In this document: positions 1 through 5,574 of the stretch, in pieces | Position numbering within the stretch: position 1 is the first letter of the stretch | Layout of the letters: each line of letters opens with the position of its first letter | Origin: an archaeon | GTDB lineage: Archaea > Asgardarchaeota > Hermodarchaeia > Hermodarchaeales > Hermodarchaeaceae | Direction: 5' to 3' | Length of the DNA: 5,628 nucleotides | NCBI GenBank assembly: GCA_016550405.1 | Contig: JABXGX010000144.1 | Span: 1 to 5,628, forward strand | The notes under the pieces: generated by a model | Database searches by the model: none | What the model was told of the DNA's origin: nothing | The model's input: the letters and a program-made list of their open reading frames with translations, nothing else | Made by a program: the position numbers and the translations under genes

Positions 1-692
1 AGGGGGAGGTATTCTTCGATAAGTTCGGAGAGTTCTTTATCATCTTTGAATAATTGCCGTATTTTTGATGCGTCTTCAGGAGAAAATTTCTGGGGGACGG
101 GTATAAGCTTGGTGTCTTGAACACGGTACATGAGACCAGGTGTGAGCGCGCGATCCATAGTGTAGCATTGGGTATAGCGGATGTCGGCTTCCCAAGCATG
201 ATCGCGCCCTAGTTTTTCACGGATCGAGTCAGGACGACCGCCAATGGCCAAGGGATCCCGTGCAACAATGATGGTATATTCTTCTTCTTGGTCTCGAAGG
301 AGGTTGTATTTATGACCATTTTCTAATTTTAGAAAACCTGAGTGACCAACTACATCGTTTTGTTGAGAAAGGTCATTTTGAGTAAAATCAGTAAGACAGT
401 AGGGATGATGCTGCGTGTTGTCAAGCCATTCATAAACTTGAGCTTTGTTTGTGTCATAAAGCTTGATTTTAGCGACACCTGCATCACCCTGATAATCGAT
501 GTTTATTAAAACCCCAGGCGGACCTGAATCAGGAGTCATAGGAAAATCGGATGGACGAATTGGCTGATTTTTAATCTGTGTAAGAATTCGAGTTAGGAGT
601 GAAGGCTTCTTACTCTTGGGTGATTTGGGGGTTTCCTTAGATTTAGTTTTGGTTTCAGATGTGTCAATCCAAGATGAAAGATCTGAGGGCAC
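1..692 (-). CDS. polB: Family B DNA polymerase, N-terminal part (partial, runs off window start)
   Basis: This is the first 230 or so residues of an archaeal family B replicative DNA polymerase, which copies DNA and usually proofreads through a 3'-5' exonuclease domain lying further on, outside the window. Counting from the GTG at 692, the recognisable N-terminal-domain signatures are LINIDYQGDAGVAKIKLYD (about 62-80), the block DNTQHHPYCLTD (91-102), ARDPLAIGG followed by DSIREKL (144-160), and HAWEADIRYTQCYTMDRAL (165-183) followed by PGLMYRV. These match the polymerase type in which the N-terminal domain leads into the exonuclease. The first 51 residues are a Lys/Ser/Thr/Pro-rich, basic, poorly conserved extension. 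GTG 692 is chosen because GAGGCGGA lies about 11 bases upstream and an A/T-rich box lies at a suitable distance. The alternative is ATG at 539 (residue 52), which would remove the tail and has no visible ribosome binding site. The frame stays open upstream to about 870, so an earlier non-ATG start cannot be excluded. Family certainty is high; start certainty is moderate. Confidence 0.9.
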   Translation of the reverse strand, partial: MPSDLSSWIDTSETKTKSKETPKSPKSKKPSLLTRILTQIKNQPIRPSDFPMTPDSGPPGVLINIDYQGDAGVAKIKLYDTNKAQVYEWLDNTQHHPYCLTDFTQNDLSQQNDVVGHSGFLKLENGHKYNLLRDQEEEYTIIVARDPLAIGGRPDSIREKLGRDHAWEADIRYTQCYTMDRALTPGLMYRVQDTKLIPVPQKFSPEDASKIRQLFKDDKELSELIEEYLP

Positions 693-728
693 GCAGTATC
701 GCTTCCGCCTCGAATAAGAACCGTCCCA

Positions 729-740
729 CTTTTTAGCCTT
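729..740. promoter_or_regulatory. Putative TATA-like element(s) between divergent polB and PCC genes
   Basis: The 88-base gap between GTG 692 (minus) and ATG 781 (plus) contains a T-rich core, CTTTTTAGCCTT, that reads as CTAAAAAG on the minus strand. An archaeal TATA box sits about 25 bases before the transcript start. This would place the plus start near 757-762, upstream of the GAGGAGGT site, and the minus start near 705-710, upstream of the GAGGCGGA site. Both placements fit the chosen start codons. No transcript data are available and the match to the TATA consensus is imperfect, so this is inference. Confidence 0.35.
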
Positions 741-767
741 TAGCCCTTTGATAGAATAGATACTTAT

Positions 768-775
768 GAGGAGGT
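768..775 (+). promoter_or_regulatory. Strong ribosome binding site of the PCC gene
   Basis: GAGGAGGT is a near-perfect complement to the 16S rRNA 3' end. It ends five bases before ATG 781, fixing that start. Confidence 0.85.
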
Positions 776-780
776 AAAGT

Positions 781-1227
781 ATGCCATCTTGTTCTTTGCC
801 TTTGAAAAATCTTATTGTAGCCCGATTTAATACTGGTAAGGATCTGTTAGCGTCCATCAAGGAGGTTGTTTTAGAACATCAGGTGAAGGCAGGAATGCTC
901 ACCGTGATCGGCGCCGTAGATCGAGCATGTTACGGATTTTATCATCCTACTAAGAAAGCCTATACGAATCTACAATGGGCGCCCACAAGAGAATCTTCAC
1001 CTGCTCTCGAAATCGCCAACTGTATTGGAAACATCGCCTGCTTGGATGAAGAGGTGCTTATTCATGCTCATATCACGTTCACTGGCGAAAAGGGGGAAAT
1101 CATGGGTGGACATTTACTTGAAGGGTGCCGCATCAACCCAACCGCAGAGTTAACCCTTCTAAAGGCAGACGGGATATTGTATAGAAAGCGAAATGAAGAA
1201 TTAAATTTGGCACTTCTTTCGATTTAA
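781..1227 (+). CDS. PCC/DUF296 domain protein (PD1-like)
   Basis: A 148-residue single-domain protein of the PCC (plants and prokaryotes conserved, DUF296, COG1661) family. These are small soluble proteins that form trimers; in plants the domain is joined to AT-hooks, while free-standing prokaryotic members have no settled function. The family core is clear: IGAVDRACYGFY (43-54), the EIANCIGNIA segment (77-86), the HAH pair (H95, H97), and GGHLLEGC (109-116) followed by PTAELTLL (120-127). H95, H97 and H111 correspond to the three histidines that bind a metal ion in structurally studied members. Length is typical for the family and there is no AT-hook, signal peptide or membrane segment. The start is fixed by the GAGGAGGT site. 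It is divergent from polB, and the next gene lies 86 bases downstream with its own possible promoter, so it may be transcribed alone. A DNA-related role would be guesswork; the family assignment is secure. Confidence 0.9.
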   Translation: MPSCSLPLKNLIVARFNTGKDLLASIKEVVLEHQVKAGMLTVIGAVDRACYGFYHPTKKAYTNLQWAPTRESSPALEIANCIGNIACLDEEVLIHAHITFTGEKGEIMGGHLLEGCRINPTAELTLLKADGILYRKRNEELNLALLSI

Positions 1228-1264
1228 TAATGGTTCTGACGATTTATGGCGATGCCACGAAAGC

Positions 1265-1272
1265 TATTAAAT
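1265..1272 (+). promoter_or_regulatory. Putative TATA box for the beta-sandwich gene
   Basis: TATTAAAT lies in the 86-base gap after the PCC gene. An archaeal start about 25 bases downstream would fall near 1292-1297, just before the GAGGTG site, giving a leader of about 20 bases. It suggests the large gene has its own promoter rather than relying on read-through. No T-rich terminator or hairpin is evident between the PCC stop and this box. Confidence 0.4.
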
Positions 1273-1297
1273 CATCATAAGAGTATCTAATTTGAGC

Positions 1298-1303
1298 GAG
1301 GTG
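1298..1303 (+). promoter_or_regulatory. Ribosome binding site supporting the TTG start at 1314
   Basis: GAGGTG ends 10 bases before TTG 1314. An in-frame TGA at 1293-1295 excludes any longer reading, and the nearby ATG at 1306 is in another frame, so TTG 1314 is the only early start with a ribosome binding site. Confidence 0.55.
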
Positions 1304-1313
1304 TGATGGTACC

Positions 1314-3059
1314 TTGGCTTCGGCACAGCCTCCAGCAGGGTTAAGTATCTCCATTAAAGAGCACGAACACACACGTTTGACGGCAGATAACACCATTTCC
1401 CGATTTGATCCACGTGGTCAAGTGCTGATAAAAAACAATTCTCGAAAGTATGCAGTATGGGATGCGGAATTAGAGTTAAACCGACAAAATCGAACCACCC
1501 TTGGAACCGATACCTTGGATATCGGTCGTTTGGATCCGATGACAGAGTGGGAAAAAGACTTCATCGTAAAAGAAATCGAGTCTCCTATGCTTCTACTCTC
1601 TGAAGCACTCGATACTTTTTATGAACGAGTTGGCCTAAACAACGCATTAGTGTTCGAGTATAAGATGCCTGTAGAAATCAGTCTCAATCTCCGAAATCAC
1701 TCAGGCGCTACAATTCATGATATTGTTGTAACGAAAGAAATCCCTCCAATTTACGAAGATATCGCTATTCAGAAAACCCAAGTTGGTTCTGTGGAATATG
1801 ATTCGAAAGCTGGTCAAATTACTTGGAGAATTGCAGAACTACCTTCTGAACAGGTTGCTGTGCAGCGGATTCGTGCAACAATAACTGCCGAAGACACAGA
1901 GCCGAAGCCTGGTGGCAAAGTACAAGCGTCGTATCGAATTATTGACGTGGTACGGAGTACTCTGGTCCCAACACTTCATGCATCAACAGAAACTGAGGTT
2001 GCTGTTGAAAAGGAAGAAAACCCAATGCGGGTTGGATACTGGCGATGCAAAGCCTCCCTCCGAAATGCTTCAGAGTTTCCGATTCGCCTTGAACGAGTGC
2101 AAGTTGTCTTAACAGCACCTGAAAACGAGGTTCTGTACGAAGGAACACCTAATCTTCGGTTAGAACCAGGTGAAGTATGGGGTCATGAATTAGACGTAAG
2201 TGGAGAGCAGCCAGAATTCGATGTGATTGCCCTCTCGACTGTGGAAGCACCAATTATTCGTGAAATTGTTGGAACCATTGAAAAAACAGAAAAAATGCTC
2301 CCCGTACTTCGCATTGAAGGGAATAAACGCGTGGAACCTTTGGAATTACTTGCTTGGGAACCAGCCCCTGTATCGGTCATTTTGCAGGCTAAGAACACAG
2401 GTTCAATCGATTGTGATGAAATTGCTTTCATAGAAACACTTCCTGCAGGATTTGAACCTCCTGAAATAACCCAAATTCGTGTTCGAATAGGTGATAAGCC
2501 AATTAGTCGAAGCCTGAAAGTAGAGGTTCGACCAAAGGATCTAGATTTGGATATCCCGCATACCCTCAATATTAAGCTTCAAGACCTAACCGAAAATCAC
2601 TCTCCATTGACTCCCGGAGATACTGTGACAGTAAACTACATAAGCATTGCACGAGTTCCGAAACCCAATTACGAACATCCACTTCCTGTAAAAATTGAAG
2701 CGAATACTTTTCCTCCCGGTCCGAATGCAACTGCTGAAATCCCTGAATCAATGGCCCCCGTCCTCAAGATTCGCTCAGTCGTGCGGAAACTTCGAAAAAC
2801 CCGAACCGTAGCACCCACCAGTGAAGTCGGGGAACTGCTTGTTACGGTAACCTTTGTGAATGAGGGGGAGACGAGCTTGCATGATCCTGAATTACAGGAT
2901 CTAGTTCCTCCTAATTTCGAATTTGTAGGCGTTCCATCTGGAACACCAGAACCAACGATTCGTGAGACAATGAATGGCACGGTAGTAATTTGGGCATTAC
3001 CAACCATGATGAGCAGAGAGAGCTTTGTTGGCAAATACAAGTATAAGCCGAAGGATTAG
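1314..3059 (+). CDS. Soluble multi-module beta-sandwich (DUF11/CARDB-like) protein, function unknown
   Basis: A 581-residue protein I cannot assign to a named family. It appears to be a chain of about five beta-sandwich modules, each carrying the hydrophobic strand followed by Asn and small residues that is typical of DUF11/CARDB/Ig-like repeats. Module signatures are LIKNNSRKYAVWD (38-50), LNLRNHSGATIHDIVV (124-139), ASLRNASEFPIRLERV (247-262), LQAKNTGSIDCDEIAFIETLP (358-377) and VTFVNEGETSLHDPELQDLVP (512-532). Modules 2, 4 and 5 continue into a Pro-containing turn (EIPP, TLPAGF, LVPPNF), as in DUF11. Such repeats are usually found in secreted or cell-surface archaeal proteins, but this one has no signal peptide, no membrane segment and no C-terminal anchor, so a cytoplasmic location is inferred. 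There is one Cys in module 3 and one in module 4, and no catalytic motif. A scaffold or protein-binding role is the most natural reading. It converges on the glycosylase-like gene, with 3 bases between stops. Confidence 0.75.
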   Translation: MASAQPPAGLSISIKEHEHTRLTADNTISRFDPRGQVLIKNNSRKYAVWDAELELNRQNRTTLGTDTLDIGRLDPMTEWEKDFIVKEIESPMLLLSEALDTFYERVGLNNALVFEYKMPVEISLNLRNHSGATIHDIVVTKEIPPIYEDIAIQKTQVGSVEYDSKAGQITWRIAELPSEQVAVQRIRATITAEDTEPKPGGKVQASYRIIDVVRSTLVPTLHASTETEVAVEKEENPMRVGYWRCKASLRNASEFPIRLERVQVVLTAPENEVLYEGTPNLRLEPGEVWGHELDVSGEQPEFDVIALSTVEAPIIREIVGTIEKTEKMLPVLRIEGNKRVEPLELLAWEPAPVSVILQAKNTGSIDCDEIAFIETLPAGFEPPEITQIRVRIGDKPISRSLKVEVRPKDLDLDIPHTLNIKLQDLTENHSPLTPGDTVTVNYISIARVPKPNYEHPLPVKIEANTFPPGPNATAEIPESMAPVLKIRSVVRKLRKTRTVAPTSEVGELLVTVTFVNEGETSLHDPELQDLVPPNFEFVGVPSGTPEPTIRETMNGTVVIWALPTMMSRESFVGKYKYKPKD

Positions 3060-3062
3060 GGC

Positions 3063-4103
3063 TCAATAATACCAAGTTTCGAGTTTTGGTTCCAATAAAG
3101 CCCGTTGTTTTTCATTTGTAGATGCAGGACATACTGAACGTAGAGGGCACGTTCCCTGACATGGTTCGCTAAAAAGACGTTGAGCAACGTAACACGCCTT
3201 TGTGCAACCTGTAACACAAATTGGATTTGTAGCAAGGCAACACTGTCTCCCAAAATGCCAAAAGAAGTCATCAAGTTCTAAGACAGCTCGGGATGCAGAT
3301 GATGCTACTTGCGAGTAAGCAGTACCTATCAGCTTTCGCAAATGTACATCCAGTTGTAAGTCCAGCGGTTTTTGTTGTCGCAGTTGTGAAGCAAATGTGG
3401 GTGAGATATTCACGATTCCAGTGCGGAGAGCGATTCGTGAAAGATGATTGTCAACAGGAATACGAACTAGATCACCATCCGTTATCGACCAGAGATTACG
3501 ACGAAGTATAAATTTCAAGAACAGATAGGCTTTCTTTTCTGCAGGATCTTCGTAAGCTTTGAAATGTGAAAGAAGTGCCATGAGCCCTGAACGGTGCAGT
3601 CGAGTATCTGAGGTTACTCGATGATTCGCAGCCTTGAGCAAAGTCAAGACAGAGCTCTGATATTTCTTTAGCAGGTGAGCCCCACAATTTCGTAATAACG
3701 CAGCTCTTTGCCTGGGATTTCGTATTGTCACTAGTGTTGGCTCGTTTACTGTATACCAATCAGAAACCGTTTCAGAGCTTATTTTGGCCATAACAGCAGG
3801 ATCAAAAAGCGTGGGATTCTCCACAAATTTGCGCAAACTCAAGTGCCAAAGGAGATCAGCACCTTGAAAATAATTCCCATCCACAATTCCTTCAAAGTTT
3901 TGATTTGGTGGACTCGTGCGATGGTCAATGGCTGTGACAAAGAAAAAGAAACGAGCAATCTCCTCAGGTTGATACTCTATGGATGGAAATAAGTGCGGAT
4001 CTAGAAATTGTTCAGCTTTGGGTTGAAGTTTAGCAATAAGTTGTCCAAGCCTTTTACTTTGAATATCTGAAACGGTCACTGAGTAATCCACCGATATTGA
4101 CAC
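3063..4103 (-). CDS. HhH-GPD superfamily glycosylase-like protein with cysteine-rich iron-sulfur loop
   Basis: A 346-residue protein (counted from GTG 4103) resembling the base-excision glycosylase superfamily (EndoIII, MutY, AGOG, and the related queuosine-salvage DUF2419 group). The best anchor is IPVDNHLSRIALRTG (215-229), matching the EndoIII/MutY VDTHxxR motif in which Asp (here D218) is catalytic. Before it, FKAYEDPAEKKAYLFLKFI (181-199) occupies the hairpin position, but the usual LPGVGxxxA hairpin and its catalytic Lys are not recognisable, so a monofunctional or non-canonical activity is possible. Near the N-terminus are FFFF (52-55) and DHRTSPP (60-66). The C-terminus has eight cysteines (288, 289, 296, 300, 304, 315, 319, 325), including C-x6-C and CPLRSVCPA, which resemble the two halves of the EndoIII/MutY [4Fe-4S] loop. 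The start is GTG 4103 because AGGTGG lies six bases upstream; TTG 4109 would touch that site. The substrate, whether damaged DNA or a modified nucleoside, is unknown. Confidence 0.75.
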   Translation of the reverse strand: MSISVDYSVTVSDIQSKRLGQLIAKLQPKAEQFLDPHLFPSIEYQPEEIARFFFFVTAIDHRTSPPNQNFEGIVDGNYFQGADLLWHLSLRKFVENPTLFDPAVMAKISSETVSDWYTVNEPTLVTIRNPRQRAALLRNCGAHLLKKYQSSVLTLLKAANHRVTSDTRLHRSGLMALLSHFKAYEDPAEKKAYLFLKFILRRNLWSITDGDLVRIPVDNHLSRIALRTGIVNISPTFASQLRQQKPLDLQLDVHLRKLIGTAYSQVASSASRAVLELDDFFWHFGRQCCLATNPICVTGCTKACYVAQRLFSEPCQGTCPLRSVCPASTNEKQRALLEPKLETWYY

Positions 4104-4109
4104 ACCCAA

Positions 4110-4115
4110 CCACCT
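4110..4115 (-). promoter_or_regulatory. Ribosome binding site that favours GTG 4103
   Basis: Reading on the minus strand, AGGTGG ends six bases before GTG 4103 and directly abuts TTG 4109. This spacing favours the shorter start. If transcription begins from the 4129-4136 box, the leader may be too short for this site to be used, so the choice is not certain. Confidence 0.4.
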
Positions 4116-4128
4116 GCAAATAGGAAGG

Positions 4129-4136
4129 AATAAAAG
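4129..4136. promoter_or_regulatory. Putative shared TATA-like element for two divergent genes
   Basis: Only 62 bases separate GTG 4103 (minus) from ATG 4166 (plus), and the one clear A/T-rich box in the gap is AATAAAAG, read as CTTTTATT on the other strand. A transcript start 25-27 bases to either side would fall near 4106 on the minus strand and near 4160 on the plus strand. Both would be essentially leaderless. A single box working in both directions, or two overlapping boxes, would fit the geometry. This is inferred from spacing only. Confidence 0.4.
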
Positions 4137-4165
4137 TCTTTGTCAGAAGAAAACTATGACGAGTG

Positions 4166-4717
4166 ATGTCTGATTTTAAAGAAGCTCAAATGGATGATGT
4201 CTTCCGGCAAATGACTGAAGTCCTTGAAAGAACACTGAACCGTATCAGCGAACTCGAACAACACATTTCGAAAGACCTGGAAAGCATTCGACGTCAATTA
4301 GATGCCGTTGGGGTTCTAAAGGACAACATTGCGAATCTCAATAACCGGATTGATTCGTTAAGCAAGAAACTTACAGAACTAAGCAAATCGGAACCTCAGG
4401 AACTCAATCGCATGATGATGCGGTCTATTGCTGAACTAGATAAGCGCATGCAAATGTTTACTATTACAGAAGTATTATCACGGCTTGAAACAGGACAGGC
4501 ATTTGCACCACGAAGTATAGGCGTGACAAAAAGTCCTAAACCAACATTCGAACCCACACCTGAACCCAAGGCACCAAAAGACACCAAAGCCCCTGAAACA
4601 TCTCCTGAAGCTAACGCTCAGGTTGATGCAGTAGCAGAAACCACTGGTTCTGCTGAGCCTTGGAAAGAGAAAATGCGGGAGAAATATGGTTTGAAAAAGA
4701 AGCCTGGTAAGGTCTAA
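4166..4717 (+). CDS. Coiled-coil protein with Pro-rich linker and basic C-terminus, function unknown
   Basis: A 183-residue protein (from ATG 4166) with no recognised family. Residues 10-98 are helical with a near-continuous 3-4 hydrophobic spacing (I27, I34, L38, I41, L45, V48, I55, L58, I62, L65, L69, L72), a classical left-handed coiled coil. Residues 114-160 form a Pro/Ala/Thr/Glu-rich, low-complexity and probably unstructured linker with repeated PKP, PTPEP and APK units. Residues 166-183 begin WKEKMREKYG and end in a Lys-rich tail. There is no signal peptide or membrane segment, so it should be soluble. The basic tail with its single Trp and Tyr could be a docking motif (inference). GTG 4163 directly precedes the ATG and could be used instead; no ribosome binding site is visible, consistent with a near-leaderless transcript. 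It diverges from the glycosylase-like gene and converges on another coiled-coil gene, with one base between stops. Confidence 0.8.
   Translation: MSDFKEAQMDDVFRQMTEVLERTLNRISELEQHISKDLESIRRQLDAVGVLKDNIANLNNRIDSLSKKLTELSKSEPQELNRMMMRSIAELDKRMQMFTITEVLSRLETGQAFAPRSIGVTKSPKPTFEPTPEPKAPKDTKAPETSPEANAQVDAVAETTGSAEPWKEKMREKYGLKKKPGKV
4694..4702 (-). terminator. Possible T-rich terminator for the minus-strand coiled-coil operon
   Basis: On the minus strand CTTCTTTTT begins about 17 bases beyond the TGA stop of the 4719-5171 gene. Archaeal transcription often stops at short T-tracts without a hairpin. The tract lies inside the Lys codons of the convergent gene, so it may equally be only a coding effect. 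Confidence 0.3.
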
Positions 4718-4718
4718 C

Positions 4719-5171
4719 TCACTTCTTCTTTTGGAGTTCAAGATAACGCCGGATCAAGCGCTCCATTCTGAGACAGTATAAGGCATCTTGAGCAGCTTGG
4801 AGCGTCTCTGAAAGTAATTCTTGAGCTTGTGCATCTGCAGAGGAGGAACGAAGATCTCCTAAAGATTCAAAACCCTGGGCAATAGTTGCGGCTAGCTGAG
4901 AATAATGAGTCACACTACTCCGTCGCTGTTCACGGAGATTAGAGAGTAGTTCCTGAAATTGAGGTTCGATGGTGTCTAGTCGAGCTTTGACCAGTTGGTC
5001 AATTTGGTTGATTGTCTCCTTGAGGGCTGATACTTCTTGAGTTAATCCAGAAATTCTCGTGAAGAGGTTGTTAAATGCTTGTGTAACAAAAGGAATCAAT
5101 GATTCGTCACCAGCAGCAGCTGGTTGGTCTGGTGGTGGGGGAGTAGGGGGAGTGGGGGGTTGATCTGCCAT
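4719..5171 (-). CDS. Small coiled-coil protein with Pro-rich N-terminal tail, function unknown
   Basis: A 150-residue protein with no recognised family. Residues 5-17 are almost entirely Pro and Thr (PPTPPTPPPPDQP), followed by a short Ala/Gly stretch. A coiled coil then runs from about 28 to 80 with regular 3-4 spacing (F33, L36, I40, L43, V47, L50, I54, I57, V61, I68, L75, L79), followed by REQR (80-83). Residues 84-145 are a further helical region ending in an Arg/Leu-rich helix (RMERLIRRYLEL) and a Lys tail; C133 is the only Cys. There is no signal peptide or membrane segment. ATG 5171 is fixed by an AAGGAGGC site seven bases upstream. It is the second gene of a two-gene operon, 13 bases after the stop of another coiled-coil gene, so the two products may be made together and pair with each other. 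Its stop faces that of the plus-strand coiled-coil gene. Confidence 0.8.
   Translation of the reverse strand: MADQPPTPPTPPPPDQPAAAGDESLIPFVTQAFNNLFTRISGLTQEVSALKETINQIDQLVKARLDTIEPQFQELLSNLREQRRSSVTHYSQLAATIAQGFESLGDLRSSSADAQAQELLSETLQAAQDALYCLRMERLIRRYLELQKKK
4721..4732 (+). terminator. Possible pyrimidine-rich terminator for the plus-strand coiled-coil gene
   Basis: ACTTCTTCTTTT begins three bases after the TAA of the 4166-4717 gene, a plausible archaeal termination tract without a hairpin. It is also the complement of the final Lys codons and stop of the facing gene, so the same bases may serve both purposes. Confidence 0.3.
5131..5159 (+). repeat. G-rich low-complexity tract encoding the Pro-rich tail
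   Basis: The plus strand has two GG pairs followed by G runs of five, five and six, separated by AGTA and AGT. It is the complement of the CCN proline codons at the start of the 4719-5171 gene. A two-layer G-quadruplex could form on the strand that acts as template for that gene. The repeat is explained by Pro-rich coding, but exact copies of CCC codons are more uniform than the protein requires. Confidence 0.5.
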
Positions 5172-5178
5172 GTTTGCT

Positions 5179-5186
5179 GCCTCCTT
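5179..5186 (-). promoter_or_regulatory. Ribosome binding site overlapping the upstream stop codon
   Basis: On the minus strand AAGGAGGC overlaps the last two bases of the TAA that ends the 5185-5574 gene and lies seven bases before ATG 5171. A second copy of GGAGGCA lies just upstream, inside the terminal Gly-Gly-Lys codons. The arrangement supports coupled translation of the two coiled-coil genes. Confidence 0.75.
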
Positions 5187-5574
5187 ATTTGCCTCCTTTC
5201 TTGGAGGACTCGAAGTCTTTTACGCTTTTCAGAACCTCATCCAAGTCAATTCGATTCGTGAGTTCGTCTACGATTTCAATGATGACACGAACCGCTTCTT
5301 CGATATCTTTCAGATTACTGAGTTCTTTGGCTCGGTCAACTTCAGCAATGAGCTGGGTTTCTACTAGTTGACGTTGTTCACGAAATGTTGACACGTCTCG
5401 ATGGATTTCTTGTGCAGCAGCATTCGCTTGCTTTGCGGTCTGTTCCATCTGTACTGAAAGATCCTGACCGAGTTGTTCAATTGCTGATTGTGTAGCTTTG
5501 AGTTGTTCTTCGAGGCCTTCAAGACCCTTTTCAATTTTTTTTATGGCATCTTTAACCGTCGCTGAATCTGACAT
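5185..5574 (-). CDS. Small coiled-coil protein, first gene of a two-gene operon, function unknown
   Basis: A 129-residue acidic and Gln-rich protein with no recognised family. It begins with a regular coiled coil: V7, I11, I14, L18, L21, L25, I32, L35 and L39 follow exact 3-4 spacing. It continues as an Ala/Gln-rich helix through REQR (65-68) to about residue 80. A second amphipathic helical part (87-120; IEEAVRVIIEIVDEL followed by LDEVLKSV) could be a separate helical hairpin or dimerisation element, and the protein ends in KKGGK. There are no Cys or Trp residues, no signal peptide and no membrane segment. The REQR motif occurs at the equivalent place, after the first coiled coil, in its operon partner, but this is too short to prove common ancestry. 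ATG 5574 has an AGGAGA site four bases upstream. The spacing to the next gene predicts co-transcription and possibly a hetero-oligomer. Confidence 0.8.
   Translation of the reverse strand: MSDSATVKDAIKKIEKGLEGLEEQLKATQSAIEQLGQDLSVQMEQTAKQANAAAQEIHRDVSTFREQRQLVETQLIAEVDRAKELSNLKDIEEAVRVIIEIVDELTNRIDLDEVLKSVKDFESSKKGGK

Noticed and set aside
1228..1313. Possible small gene or RNA in the 86-base gap after the PCC gene
   Set aside because: There is no stable hairpin, tRNA-like fold or open frame with a ribosome binding site; a promoter explains the gap.
1939..2569. Several open frames on both strands inside the large 1314-3059 gene, such as minus 2183-2569 and plus 2227-2433
   Set aside because: They lie wholly inside the beta-sandwich gene and show Ser/Arg-rich composition typical of shadow frames, with no domain signatures or ribosome binding sites.
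3293..3759. Open frames at plus 3293-3511 and minus 3496-3759 inside the glycosylase-like gene
   Set aside because: They overlap a gene with clear motifs (VDNH, Cys-rich loop) and encode no recognisable features.
4156..4173. Five-codon reading frame (ATG to TGA, MTSDV) overlapping the start of the 4166 coiled-coil gene
   Set aside because: It has no ribosome binding site and is too short to separate from chance.
5170..5371. Two overlapping plus-strand frames of 65 residues opposite the small coiled-coil gene
   Set aside because: The minus-strand gene has a clear ribosome binding site and heptad pattern; the plus frames are Phe/Ser-rich mirrors of it.
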